A stretch of DNA of 64,000 nt. Source: JAFKFH01 sp017307375 (GTDB taxonomy: Bacteria; Pseudomonadota; Alphaproteobacteria; Ferrovibrionales; Ferrovibrionaceae). The position numbers and the translations under genes were made by a program. Positions 1 to 10,161 of this stretch are shown here, piece by piece. Position 1 is the first letter of the stretch. Each line of letters starts with the position of its first letter. The DNA lies in the NCBI GenBank assembly GCA_965229335.1, contig OZ245874.1, positions 2,666,001 through 2,730,000 on the forward strand, read 5' to 3'. Below the pieces are notes generated by a model. It did no database searches and was not told the DNA's origin. It saw only the letters and a list, made by a program, of their open reading frames with translations.

Positions 1-3000
1 CATCATATCGTGTCGGACGGCTGGTCGATCCCGATCCTGTTGCGCGAGATCGCCGCCCTGTACGCCGGTGAAGATCTGCCGCCGTTGCCGATCCAGTATG
101 GCGATTACGCGCTGTGGCAACGCGCCTGGCTCACCGACACGCGGCAGGCCGAACAGATCGAGTATTGGCGCGACCGCCTGGGCACCGAGCATCCCGAACT
201 GCCGCTGCCGACGAAACCGGGTCGGTCGACCGGCCGCGGCGGGCGGCTGACGGCAACGGTGCCGGCGGGGCTGACCGCGCGGCTGCGCCGGATGGCACGC
301 GAACAGGGCGCAACGCTCTTCATGACCATGCTGGCGGGTTTCGCGCTGCTGCTGCATCGCTATTCGGGCCAGCACGATCTGCGCATCGGCGTGCCGTCCG
401 CCGGCCGGCGGCGGGTCGAGACCGAGGGCCTGATCGGGTTCTTCGTCAACACGCTGGTGCTGCGGGCCGAGATGTCGGCCGCGCGGACGGTCGGCGATCT
501 GGTCGCCCAGCTGCGCGACCGGCTGGGCGAGGCACAGGGCCGTCAGGACCTGCCGTTCGACCGGCTGGCCGCCGCGCTCAATCCCGCGCGCATCAGTCAG
601 CTGTTCCGCGTCATGTTCAACCTGCAGCAGGCCGAGCCCGGCCTGTTCCGCCTGCCCGGCCTTGTCGTCTCCGGCATCGACTTGCCCAGCGGCGCGGCCC
701 AGCTCGATCTGGCGCTGAACGTGACCGAGCTACCCGACACGCTAGGCCTCGGTTTCGACTACGCCGCCGATCTGTTCGACACCGAGACCGTTGCCCGACT
801 GGCCGATGACTACATCAACCTGCTCGGGCGCCTGGCACCGACGATGCCGATAGCCGCACTGGGCCTGGCCTCCGGCGCGCATGACGCCGCGATGGCGTCC
901 TACGATTTCGCTGCGGTGCCGCAGCGGGTTTCGCGTCGTGCGGGTTTGCAGCCGGATGCCGAGGCGGTGTCGTGCGGCGAGGAACGGTTGAGCCATGGCG
1001 GGCTGGAGGCGTGGTCGAACCGGATCGGCCGGCGGCTGCGTCGGTTGGGCGTGGTGGCGGAGGAACGTGTCGGTCTGTGCATCGAGCGCTCGGTCGGGCT
1101 GGTGGCCGGTCTGCTCGGCATCTGGAAGTCGGGCGGGGCCTATGTGCCGCTCGACCCGGGCTATCCGGCGGCGCGGCTGGCCGAGATGATCGCGGATGCC
1201 GGGGTGCGGCGGGTGGTGACCGACCGGGGCACCGCCGAAGCGTTGCGGGATCTGCTGTCCGGCCTCGACCTCGTGGTGATCGGGGAGGTGGACGAGGATG
1301 CGTCGGCCCTGCCGCTGCGGTATCTGCCGGGCCAGCTGGCCTATGTGATCTACACCTCGGGTTCGACGGGCAAGCCGAAGGGCGTGGCGATCAGCCACGG
1401 TTCGCTCAGCCTGCACATGGACGACTTCATCGGGACCTACGGCATCTCGGCGGATGACGTGGTGCTGCAATCCTCGACGGTGAACTTCGACGTGGCGCTG
1501 CACGAGATGTTCCCGGCGCTGATCCAGGGCGGCCGCATCGTGATGCGCGGCCCGGCCTTGTGGGAGCTCGACGGCCTGACACGGCGGCTGGCCGACGAGG
1601 GGGTGACCTTCGCCCGCATCCCGACGGCGTATTGGCAGCAATGGCTGCATGTTCTGCCGGAGAGCCTGCCGGCGTTGCGTCAGGTGACGGTGGGCGGCGA
1701 GGGTTTGCCCGGCGATGCGCTGCGACGCTGGCAGGCCGGCCCGCTGGCCCATGTCCGGCTCGACAATCTCTACGGCCCGACCGAGACGACGGTGGCGGCG
1801 CTGGCGCGGCGGACGACGGCGGCGGATGCCGACGAGGTGATCGTGCCGATCGGCGTGGCCTATCCGTCGCGCAGCCTGGCCGTGATCGACGGCGACGGCA
1901 ACCTGGCGCCGGTGGGCGGGCTGGGAGAGCTGTGCATCGGGGGGGACACGGTGGGACGGGGGTATCTCGACCGGCCGGGGCTGACGGCGGAGCGCTTCGT
2001 GCCGGACCCGTTCGGCCACGGCGGGCGGCTGTACCGCACCGGCGATCTCTGCCGGCGGCGGGCGGACGGGACGATCGAGTTCCTGGGTCGGCTGGACCAA
2101 CAGGTGAAGCTGCGCGGCTATCGCATCGAGCTGGGCGAGGTCGAGGCGGCGTTGCGCGCCTGCGACGGCGTCACCGCCGCGGCGGCGGCGATCAAGGGCG
2201 AGGGCGAGAACCGTCGGCTGGTGGGTTATGCGGTTGGGGCGGCCGATGGCGAGGCGCTGAAGGCTGCCTTGGCGGCGACGCTGCCGGATTATCTGGTGCC
2301 GTCGGTGGTGGTGGTGCTCGATGCGCTGCCGCTGATGCCGAACGGCAAGACCGATGCGGCGGCCCTGCCCGAGCCGGCGGCCGAGGAGCGTGACCTGGTT
2401 CAGCCGCGCGACGGGCGCGAGGCGGCCTTGCTGTCGGTGTGGCGGGGCGTGCTGAAGCGGGAGGACATCGGGGTCACCGAGAACTTCTTCGCGCTGGGCG
2501 GCGATTCGATCCTGAGCCTGCAGGTGGTGGCGCGTGCGCGCCAGGCCGGGCTGAGGCTGACGCCGAAGCAGCTGTTCGAGGAACCGACGATCGAGGCCCT
2601 GGCGGCGCTGGCGACCAGCGTGACGGCCGACATCGCCGAGGATGCCACCGGCGAGATCCCGCTGACGCCGATCCAGTCGTGGTTCTTCGAGCGTTTTCCC
2701 GAAGGCGAGAACCACTGGAACCAGTCCGTCCTGCTGGATGTGCGGGAAGAGCTCGACCTGGAGCGTCTGTCGCGTGCGCTGAACCAGCTCGTCGCCCGCC
2801 ATGATGCGCTGAGGCTGCGCTTTACCCGCGATCACGACGGCTGGCATCAGACGGTCGCCGCGCCGCATCCGGTCGAGATCGAGGTCGCGGCACCGGACAA
2901 CCTAGCCGAGGCGGGCACCCGGTTGCAACAGCGGTTGGATATCACCGACGGCCCGCTGATCCGGGCGGGTTATTACGGCCGTCATCTGCTGCTGGCCATC

Positions 3001-6000
3001 CACCATCTGGCGGTCGACGGCGTGTCGTGGCGCGTGCTGCTGGAAGAGCTGCAGCAGGCCTATGCGGGCAGCGAACTGCCGCCGACCGGCACGTCCTGGG
3101 CTGCCTGGGCGAAGCGATTGGAGGCTTATGGCCGGACGATCGGCAATGAGCTTGGGTGGTGGCGCGAGCGGCTGGCTCAGGCGACCGGCCTGCCGGGATT
3201 GAGGCCTGGCGACCGCCGGCTGTCGTCGAGCCGGCTGCTGTCATGGCGGCTGGACGAGGCGGCGACCGCCCGATTGCTGGCGGCGGCACCGCGGGCCTAT
3301 CGGCTGGGCGTCGACGAACTGCTGTTGTCGGCGCTGGTGCAGGCGGCGGGGCAGGGGCTGCTGGTCGAGGTCGAGGGCCATGGCCGCGAGGACCTGTTCG
3401 ACGACGTCGACCTCAGCCGCACGGTCGGCTGGTTCACCACGAGCTATCCGGTCTGGCTGCCCGACGGGTCGCCGGTGGCGGTGAAGGAAGCGCTGCGCTC
3501 GGTGCCGACGAAGGGGCTGCATTGGGGGCTGTTGCCGCATGACGGTCTCCCACGGGCGGATATCGGCTTCAACTATCTCGGCCGCTTCGACCAGAGCGTC
3601 GAGCGGGACGGGTTGTTCTCCTTCTCCAAGGACAGCGGCGGGCGGTCGCTGTCCGCAGACAGCGAACTTGACCATGCACTGGAGATCAACGGCTCGATCG
3701 CCAATGGCTGCCTGTCGCTGAGCTGGCGCTACAGCCCCGGGGTGATCGAGCCGGCCCGGGTCGAGGCGATGCTCGGGCGCTTCGAGGTCGAGCTGGCGGC
3801 ATTGGTCGAGCATTGCCTGGCGGCCGCGCCGAAGCCGACGGCGTCGGACTATCCGCTGGCCGGGCTGACGCAGGCGCAGTTCGAGGCGCTGGACCTCGGC
3901 GAGGTGCAGGACATCTATCCGGCGACCGGGCTGCAGCAGGGGCTGCTCTATCACGGCCTGCTGAAGCAGGGCGACGGCGTCTACGTCAACCAGCTGCGGC
4001 TGACCTTGAAGGGGCCGCTCGACGTGGCGGCGCTGCGCGCGGCCTGGAACGACGTGGTTGCGCGTCACGACATCCTGCGCACCGGGTTCGAATGGCGCCA
4101 TGGCGGCGAGGCGCTGCAGGTCGTCCGCAGATCCGTCGAGCTGCCCTGGGTCGAGCCTGACGAGGATATCGCCGCCTGGTGCGCGGCCGACCTTGCCCGG
4201 GGCTTCGATCTGTCGCAGGCACCGCTGCTGCGGCTGGCCTTGTTCCGGCGGCCGGATGGTGATTACGACCTGATCCGGACCAGCCATCACCTGCTTTCGG
4301 ACGGCTGGAGCAGCGCGCGGCTGCTGGCGGAAGTCTCCGAGTGTTACCGGGGCCGCGCGGCCGAACTGCCACCGCCTGTGCCCTATCGTTCATACGTTGC
4401 CTGGGCGCGGCGCCAGCCGTCGAGCGAAGCCTGGTGGCGCGAGGCCATGGTCGAGGATCCGGTCGGGCTGACCGCGAGCTTCGGGGCACCGACGAAGCCC
4501 GAGCCGGGTATCCATCGGATCGAACAGCCGCTGTCGGAATTGGGCGATCGCTTGAAACGAGCGGCGCGGCGGCGATCGGTGACGCTGAACACGCTGATGC
4601 AGGGTGCCTGGGCCTTGCTGCTGTCGCGGTTCGGCGCCAAGGATGCCGTCGGCTTCGGCGTCACCGTCTCGGGCCGGCCGGCGTCGCTGCCGGGGGTCGA
4701 GCGGATGCTGGGGCTGTTCATCAACAGCCTGCCGCTGTGGGTCGAACTGCCGGCTTCCAGGAAGCTCGATGCCTGGTTGCAGGACCTGCAGCGGCGGAAT
4801 GTCGAGCTGCGGCAGTACGAGCATACGCCGCTGAGCGACCTGCAGCGCTGGACCGGGCGCAGTGGCGATGCGTTGTTCGACAGCCTGCTGGTGTTCGAGA
4901 ACTACCCGGTCGACGAGGCGGTCGGCCGGGGCGAGGGCGGCTTACGGGCGGGCAAAGTGGAGATCGCCGAGCGGACCCATTACCCGCTGACCCTGACGAT
5001 CTCGCCGGCACCGCTGGCCCTCGACTGGGCCTGGGACGGCGAGCGCCTTGAGAGAGGCGATGTCGAGCTGATTACCGGCCACTACCTCGATCTGCTGGAC
5101 GAACTGGCGCGTGAGGGTGATCCGGCGCTGGGCGCGATCGGCTTGTCGGCACCGGAGGCGGTCTCCGAACCGTTCGACTACCAGTTCGTGCCGGTCCATC
5201 ACCGGTTGTCGCCGTCGGCCGTTGTCGCTTGCGAAGGCGAAGCCATCGACGGCCCCGAGCTGGCCGCCTGGTCGCGCCGGATCGGTAGTCAGCTGCGGCG
5301 GCTGGGTGTGCAGCCCGACGAACTGGTCGGTCTCTGCGTCGAGCGGTCGCCGGGTCTGGTGGCGGCGATGCTGGGCGTGTGGCAGTCGGGCGGGGCCTAT
5401 GTGCCGCTCGACCCGGGCTATCCGGCGGCGCGGCTGGCCGACATGATCGCCGATGCCGGGCTGCGGCGGGTGGTGGTCGACCGGGCGACGGCCGCTCGGC
5501 TGGCCGGGCTGCTCGACGGGCTCGACCTCGTCTTCGTCGACGAAGGCACCGATGAAGACGGGTCGGAGGCGCTTCATCCGGATCGCCTGGCCTATGTGAT
5601 CTACACCTCGGGTTCGACCGGCAAGCCGAAGGGGGTCGGGGTCAGCCATGGCGCGCTCGACCGCATGCTGATGAGCATGGCGGTCCGGCCCGGGCTGACC
5701 TCGGACGACGTCTGGCTGGCGGTGACGTCGCTGTCGTTCGACATCGCGGCGCTGGAACTGCTGCTGCCGCTGATCGTGGGGGCGCGGCTGGAGATCGCCC
5801 GGCGCGACAGCGTGCAGGATGGGCGCAGGCTCGCAGCCCTGCTGGAGAGCAGCGGGGCGACGGTGCTGCAGGCGACGCCGCTGGGCTGGCGGCTGCTGCT
5901 GGAAGGCGGCTGGGCCGGGCGCAAGCTGAAGGGGCTGTGCGGCGGCGAAGCGCTGCCGTCCGATCTGGCGGCGGCGCTGCATGGCCGCGGCGTCACCCTG

Positions 6001-7608
6001 TGGAACATGTACGGCCCGACCGAGACGACGATCTGGTCGGCGCTGTCGCTCACCCAACCCGGCCAGCCGATCGAGCTGGGCGGTCCGATCCACGACACCG
6101 TCCTGCGGCTGGTCGATCCGGCGGGGCAGGTGGTGCCGGCGGGCGGCATCGGCGAGCTCTGCATCGGCGGGGCCAACCTGGCGCGCGGCTATCTCGGCCG
6201 GGCAGGATTGACCGCCGAGCGCTTCGTGCCGGATCCGCTGGGCCAGGGCACGCGGCTCTACCGCACCGGCGATCTCTGCCGGCAGCGCGCCGACGGGCGG
6301 CTCGAGTTCCTCGGCCGGCTCGACACTCAGGTGAAGCTGCGCGGCCATCGCATCGAACTGGGCGAGGTCGAGGCCCAGCTCAGAACCTGTCCGGGCGTCA
6401 AGGCCGCGGCGGCGGCGGTGAGGGGGGCGCAGCTGGTCGGCTATGCCGTCGGCGCGGTCGATGGCGAACAGTTGAAGGCGCTGCTCGCCTCCCGGCTGCC
6501 GGATTACCTGGTGCCGTCGGCCGTGCTGGTGCTCGATACCCTGCCGCAGACGCCGAACGGCAAGCTCGACCGCCGGGCCCTGCCCGAGCCGGCCGCCGCT
6601 GCCCGGCAGGTCGTCGCGCCGCGCAACCCGGTCGAGCAGGCCTTGCGCGACATCTGGGCCCAGCTGCTGCGTCGCGACGACATCTCCGTCGGCGACAGCT
6701 TCTTCGATCTCGGTGGCGATTCGCTCGGCGCCCTCAGGCTGTCGGCGCTGGCAAAAGGGCGGGGCCTGGGCAACCTGACCCCGGCCACCGTGTTCGCCCG
6801 GCCGGTGCTGGCCGCCCTCGCCTCCTACCTGCAGGTCGAAGCGGCCGGGCTACCGGCCAATATCCTGCCGATGAACAGCGTCGGCATGGCCCGGACGCTG
6901 TTCTGCCTTCACCCGGGTTATGGCCTGGTCGGCGAATACCGGGCATTGGCCGATGCGCTGGAAGGGCAGGTCACCGTCTACGGCGTCCAGTCGCCGATCC
7001 ATGCCGAACCCGATTGGCGGGCGGCCGATTTCGATGCGCTGGCGGCCGACTATGTCCGTCGCATCCGCCTGGTCCAGCCCGCGGGACCCTATCACCTGCT
7101 GGGCTGGTCCCACGGCGGGCTGGTCGTGGCGGCGATGGCACGACGGCTCGAGGAGGCGGGCGAAGAACTCGGTCTGGTCGGGCTGATCGACACGGTTGCC
7201 CATATCGATCGCAATGTCGTCCAGCCCGGCGAAGCCGGGGACGATCAGGCGGAAATCGCCGCGTTGGTCGCCGGCATCCGCGGCGGCGGCTGGCAGGACC
7301 ATGCCTTCGACGCCCGGGAAAACGAGGCGCTGGGCCGCACCGTGGCCGTGGTCCGGCACCACCATGCGCTGGTCCAGGGCTATGCCTTGCCCCGGCTCAA
7401 ATCCGATCTCAGCCTGTGGTGGGCGGGCCAGGCCGGCCCCCGAACGGACGCGGAACTGGACTGGCAGGTTCATACGTCTGGCCGGGTTCGGGTGGTTGCG
7501 ACCTTCGATACCAGCCATGCAGCCATCGTCCGCGATTCGCGGCTGATTGCCGGGGTCGCGCAACTGCTGCGGGAGAGCCAACTCGGAAATATTTCACTCG
7601 CGTCCTGA
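1..7608 (+). CDS. Non-ribosomal peptide synthetase, 3' part (C-A-T-E-C-A-T-TE)
   Basis: The frame is open from base 1 and the protein begins inside a condensation domain at its HHIVSDGWS catalytic motif, so the 5' part lies outside the window. Domains by nucleotide: partial C to about 850; A1 about 920-2390 (YTSGSTGKPKG, LYGPTETT, YRTGDL); T1 around 2500 (GGDSILSL); epimerization domain about 2655-3830 (HHLAVDG, TVGWFTT, FNYLG); C about 3895-5120 (HHLLSDGWS); A2 about 5190-6580; T2 around 6710 (GGDSLGAL); thioesterase about 6880-7600 with GWSHGG. A2's ten-residue specificity code, aligned by eye to GrsA, is DILQLGMIWK, a glycine code. A1's code reads DVHRTGLVAK, which I do not recognise. The E domain predicts that A1's residue is converted to the D form, followed by Gly and release by the TE. 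The receptor and transport genes downstream indicate a siderophore product. Confidence 0.95.
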   Translation, partial: HHIVSDGWSIPILLREIAALYAGEDLPPLPIQYGDYALWQRAWLTDTRQAEQIEYWRDRLGTEHPELPLPTKPGRSTGRGGRLTATVPAGLTARLRRMAREQGATLFMTMLAGFALLLHRYSGQHDLRIGVPSAGRRRVETEGLIGFFVNTLVLRAEMSAARTVGDLVAQLRDRLGEAQGRQDLPFDRLAAALNPARISQLFRVMFNLQQAEPGLFRLPGLVVSGIDLPSGAAQLDLALNVTELPDTLGLGFDYAADLFDTETVARLADDYINLLGRLAPTMPIAALGLASGAHDAAMASYDFAAVPQRVSRRAGLQPDAEAVSCGEERLSHGGLEAWSNRIGRRLRRLGVVAEERVGLCIERSVGLVAGLLGIWKSGGAYVPLDPGYPAARLAEMIADAGVRRVVTDRGTAEALRDLLSGLDLVVIGEVDEDASALPLRYLPGQLAYVIYTSGSTGKPKGVAISHGSLSLHMDDFIGTYGISADDVVLQSSTVNFDVALHEMFPALIQGGRIVMRGPALWELDGLTRRLADEGVTFARIPTAYWQQWLHVLPESLPALRQVTVGGEGLPGDALRRWQAGPLAHVRLDNLYGPTETTVAALARRTTAADADEVIVPIGVAYPSRSLAVIDGDGNLAPVGGLGELCIGGDTVGRGYLDRPGLTAERFVPDPFGHGGRLYRTGDLCRRRADGTIEFLGRLDQQVKLRGYRIELGEVEAALRACDGVTAAAAAIKGEGENRRLVGYAVGAADGEALKAALAATLPDYLVPSVVVVLDALPLMPNGKTDAAALPEPAAEERDLVQPRDGREAALLSVWRGVLKREDIGVTENFFALGGDSILSLQVVARARQAGLRLTPKQLFEEPTIEALAALATSVTADIAEDATGEIPLTPIQSWFFERFPEGENHWNQSVLLDVREELDLERLSRALNQLVARHDALRLRFTRDHDGWHQTVAAPHPVEIEVAAPDNLAEAGTRLQQRLDITDGPLIRAGYYGRHLLLAIHHLAVDGVSWRVLLEELQQAYAGSELPPTGTSWAAWAKRLEAYGRTIGNELGWWRERLAQATGLPGLRPGDRRLSSSRLLSWRLDEAATARLLAAAPRAYRLGVDELLLSALVQAAGQGLLVEVEGHGREDLFDDVDLSRTVGWFTTSYPVWLPDGSPVAVKEALRSVPTKGLHWGLLPHDGLPRADIGFNYLGRFDQSVERDGLFSFSKDSGGRSLSADSELDHALEINGSIANGCLSLSWRYSPGVIEPARVEAMLGRFEVELAALVEHCLAAAPKPTASDYPLAGLTQAQFEALDLGEVQDIYPATGLQQGLLYHGLLKQGDGVYVNQLRLTLKGPLDVAALRAAWNDVVARHDILRTGFEWRHGGEALQVVRRSVELPWVEPDEDIAAWCAADLARGFDLSQAPLLRLALFRRPDGDYDLIRTSHHLLSDGWSSARLLAEVSECYRGRAAELPPPVPYRSYVAWARRQPSSEAWWREAMVEDPVGLTASFGAPTKPEPGIHRIEQPLSELGDRLKRAARRRSVTLNTLMQGAWALLLSRFGAKDAVGFGVTVSGRPASLPGVERMLGLFINSLPLWVELPASRKLDAWLQDLQRRNVELRQYEHTPLSDLQRWTGRSGDALFDSLLVFENYPVDEAVGRGEGGLRAGKVEIAERTHYPLTLTISPAPLALDWAWDGERLERGDVELITGHYLDLLDELAREGDPALGAIGLSAPEAVSEPFDYQFVPVHHRLSPSAVVACEGEAIDGPELAAWSRRIGSQLRRLGVQPDELVGLCVERSPGLVAAMLGVWQSGGAYVPLDPGYPAARLADMIADAGLRRVVVDRATAARLAGLLDGLDLVFVDEGTDEDGSEALHPDRLAYVIYTSGSTGKPKGVGVSHGALDRMLMSMAVRPGLTSDDVWLAVTSLSFDIAALELLLPLIVGARLEIARRDSVQDGRRLAALLESSGATVLQATPLGWRLLLEGGWAGRKLKGLCGGEALPSDLAAALHGRGVTLWNMYGPTETTIWSALSLTQPGQPIELGGPIHDTVLRLVDPAGQVVPAGGIGELCIGGANLARGYLGRAGLTAERFVPDPLGQGTRLYRTGDLCRQRADGRLEFLGRLDTQVKLRGHRIELGEVEAQLRTCPGVKAAAAAVRGAQLVGYAVGAVDGEQLKALLASRLPDYLVPSAVLVLDTLPQTPNGKLDRRALPEPAAAARQVVAPRNPVEQALRDIWAQLLRRDDISVGDSFFDLGGDSLGALRLSALAKGRGLGNLTPATVFARPVLAALASYLQVEAAGLPANILPMNSVGMARTLFCLHPGYGLVGEYRALADALEGQVTVYGVQSPIHAEPDWRAADFDALAADYVRRIRLVQPAGPYHLLGWSHGGLVVAAMARRLEEAGEELGLVGLIDTVAHIDRNVVQPGEAGDDQAEIAALVAGIRGGGWQDHAFDARENEALGRTVAVVRHHHALVQGYALPRLKSDLSLWWAGQAGPRTDAELDWQVHTSGRVRVVATFDTSHAAIVRDSRLIAGVAQLLRESQLGNISLAS

Positions 7609-7641
7609 AAAAATCGGTCGCGGACCCGTCTTGTCCTCGAC

Positions 7642-7662
7642 TGCGAACGCAAGCCGTTCGCA
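7642..7662 (+). other. Short hairpin between synthetase and receptor genes
   Basis: An 8-bp perfect stem (TGCGAACG / CGTTCGCA) with a 5-nt loop lies in the 78-nt gap after the synthetase stop. No T-run follows, so it is not a standard terminator. It could be an mRNA processing or attenuation element that separates synthetase from receptor expression; that is inference only. Confidence 0.3.
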
Positions 7663-7686
7663 AACGTCTGAGGATTGACAGGGGGA

Positions 7687-10161
7687 ATGCTGGTGACGAT
7701 GGGGACGAATGCGATGGGCCGGCGGCCTGGGGGGCGGGGGGCCGGGATGGTCGGTCTGCTGGCGATGACGGCGATGGCGACATTGTTTGCGGCCAATCCG
7801 GCACTGGCTCAGGGGCAGAAGCCGCCCGGGCGCCAGCAGGTGGCCCAGGCGGCCCAGGTCCGCGCCTTCGACATTCCCGTCCAGCCCCTGGGCAGCGCGC
7901 TGACCGCTTTCGGCCAGCAATCGGGCCTGCAGGTGACGTTCGACGCGGTGGTGGCATCGGGTGTCCGGTCGGCCCCGGTCGCCGGCACCCTGGCACCCGA
8001 GGATGCGCTGCGCCGGCTGCTTTCCGGCACCGGCGTCACCTACAGCTTCATCGACGCCCGCACCGTGACGGTCCAGAAGGTGCCGGCCGCCTCCGGCGGT
8101 GCGACGACTTTGAGCCCGGTAACGGTCGAGGCCGACCGCCTGCGCGAAACCGCCTGGGGTCCGGCGCCCGGCTATGTCGCCACCCGCAGCGCCGCCGGCA
8201 CCAAGACCGATACCCCGCTGATCGAGACGCCGGCGCAGATCTCGGTCGTCACCCGCGACGAGATGGACGCGATCGGGGCACAGAGTCTGCAGCAGTCGTT
8301 GCGCTACACGGCCGGCATCACGCCGGAGACGCGTTCGACGCTGGGCGGCTACGACATGCTCTACGGCCGCGGCTTCTTTCTCGACAAGTATCTCGACGGC
8401 ATGAAGCTGTCGAACAACAACGGTTTCGCCAGCCCGCAGACCGAACTGTACGGGCTGGAGCGAGTCGAGTTCATCCACGGTCCGGCCTCGGTACTGTACG
8501 GCCAGGCCTCGCCGGGCGGTATCGTCAACCAGATCTCCAAGCGGCCGACCGCGACGCCGTTTGGCGAAGTCTCGCTGATGGGGGGCAGCTATTCCCGCAT
8601 CCAGGGCGCCTTCGACATCGGCGGGCCGCTCGACAAGGAAGGCAAGTACCTCTACCGGCTGACCGGCCTGGCCAAGCAGTCGGACACCCAGGTCAACTAC
8701 ACCCGAGAAAAGCGGCTATTCATCGCGCCGTCCTTCACCTGGCGGCCGACCAACGATACGTCGCTGACCTTCCTGACCCACTACAAGGACGATCCCGACC
8801 TCGGCCTCTACAATTTCGTGCCGGCGCAGGGATCGGTGCTGGGCAATCCGAACGGCAAGATTTCGACCAGCTTCTATGCCGGCGACCCCAGCTTCAACGA
8901 CCTGAGCCGCAAGCAGTATTCGCTGGGCTATGCCTTCGAGCACCGCTTCGACGACATGTGGACGGTGCGTCAGAACCTGCGCTACCTGCACACCGACGGC
9001 ACGTTCAAGCAGGTCCTGCCGCTGTCGCTCGCCGCCAACGGCCGCACCCTGAACCGCTACGTCCAGGTCGATCTGGAAACCGTCGGTGCGTTCACCATCG
9101 ACAACCAAGTGCAGGCCAAGTTCGATACCGGCCCGTTGCGCCATACCGTGCTCGCCGGTCTCGACTATCAGAACACCGCCGACAAGGACCGCATCGGCCA
9201 GGCGCTCGGCCCATCGATCGACATCTTCAACCCGGTCTACAACCAGACCATCGTCGCGCCGGGCATCAACACGACCAACATGTACCAGACGCTGAATCAG
9301 ACCGGCGTCTACCTGCAGGACCAGATCAAGTTCGATCGAGTGTCGCTGCTGTTCGCGGGCCGTGAGGACTGGGTTGACAACAAGACGCGCAACCGCCTGA
9401 ACAACACGACGACGACCCTCTCCGACAGTGCCTTCACCGGCCGGGTCGGTGCGCTCTACCTGTTCGATTTCGGCCTGGCGCCTTATGTCGCCTACACCAG
9501 CTCGTTCCAGCCGACCTCGGGCGCGGCGTACGGCGGTGCGGCCTTCAAGCCGACCAAGGGCAAGCAGATCGAGGGCGGCGTCAAATACCAGCCGACCGGC
9601 TTCAACAGCTTCGTCACCGCCACCGCCTTCAACATGACCCAGCAGGACGTGCTGACACCCGACCCGGCCCACACCGGGTTCAGCGTGCAGACCGGCGAAA
9701 TCCGCTCGCGCGGCATCGAGCTGGAGGGCCAGGCCAGCCTGACCGACGGGCTGAACCTGACGGCGTCGTACTCCTACCTCGACTCCGAGGTGACCAAGAG
9801 CAATACGACCAACCTCGGCAAGACACCGCTCTACACGCCGTCCAACATGGCCTCGGCCTGGCTCGACTACACGATCCCCTCCGGACCGGCCCGTGGCCTC
9901 GGTATCGGCGGCGGGGCGCGTTACGTCGGCGCGACCTGGGGCAATTCGACCAACACGCTACGCATACCGGGCTTCACCTTGTTCGATGCCTCGATTCACT
10001 ACGATCTCGGCGGGCTGAACAATGCGCTGCAGGGCACCAAGCTGACGGTCAATGCCTCGAACCTGTTCGACAAGACCTATGTCTCGGAATGCACCAACAC
10101 CGTGAACTGCCTCTACGGCTATCGGCGGACGATTTACGCGACCGTCAGCTATCGCTGGTGA
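7687..10161 (+). CDS. TonB-dependent siderophore receptor with STN signalling domain
   Basis: Outer-membrane ferric-siderophore receptor of about 824 residues. A signal peptide ends near ALAQG (about residue 40). An STN domain follows (about residues 58-130, FDIPVQPLGSAL to VTVQKV), then the plug (about 175-290, ETPAQISVVTRDEMD), then a beta-barrel ending in an aromatic residue (SYRW). STN domains normally contact a FecR-type anti-sigma factor, but no fecI/fecR pair is visible in this window. Start choice is uncertain: ATG 7687 lies only 1-2 nt from the AGGGGG ribosome site at 7680-7685; TTG 7675, GTG 7693 and ATG 7699 are in the same frame, and GTG 7693 has the best spacing. The gene follows the synthetase and its stop overlaps the next start, so it probably imports that synthetase's product. 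Confidence 0.93.
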   Translation: MLVTMGTNAMGRRPGGRGAGMVGLLAMTAMATLFAANPALAQGQKPPGRQQVAQAAQVRAFDIPVQPLGSALTAFGQQSGLQVTFDAVVASGVRSAPVAGTLAPEDALRRLLSGTGVTYSFIDARTVTVQKVPAASGGATTLSPVTVEADRLRETAWGPAPGYVATRSAAGTKTDTPLIETPAQISVVTRDEMDAIGAQSLQQSLRYTAGITPETRSTLGGYDMLYGRGFFLDKYLDGMKLSNNNGFASPQTELYGLERVEFIHGPASVLYGQASPGGIVNQISKRPTATPFGEVSLMGGSYSRIQGAFDIGGPLDKEGKYLYRLTGLAKQSDTQVNYTREKRLFIAPSFTWRPTNDTSLTFLTHYKDDPDLGLYNFVPAQGSVLGNPNGKISTSFYAGDPSFNDLSRKQYSLGYAFEHRFDDMWTVRQNLRYLHTDGTFKQVLPLSLAANGRTLNRYVQVDLETVGAFTIDNQVQAKFDTGPLRHTVLAGLDYQNTADKDRIGQALGPSIDIFNPVYNQTIVAPGINTTNMYQTLNQTGVYLQDQIKFDRVSLLFAGREDWVDNKTRNRLNNTTTTLSDSAFTGRVGALYLFDFGLAPYVAYTSSFQPTSGAAYGGAAFKPTKGKQIEGGVKYQPTGFNSFVTATAFNMTQQDVLTPDPAHTGFSVQTGEIRSRGIELEGQASLTDGLNLTASYSYLDSEVTKSNTTNLGKTPLYTPSNMASAWLDYTIPSGPARGLGIGGGARYVGATWGNSTNTLRIPGFTLFDASIHYDLGGLNNALQGTKLTVNASNLFDKTYVSECTNTVNCLYGYRRTIYATVSYRW

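Noticed and set aside
742..2868. Long open frame of about 700 codons on the - strand inside the synthetase gene, with similar ones at 3241-4290 and 4942-6348
   Set aside because: Antisense frames of a high-G+C gene. Their products are Arg/Gln/His-rich low-complexity sequence and the + strand encodes clear synthetase domains.
5937..9365. Open frame of more than 1100 codons on the + strand spanning the synthetase and receptor genes
   Set aside because: It crosses the real synthetase stop and receptor start in another frame, and the product is Arg/Ala/Gly-rich without any domain.
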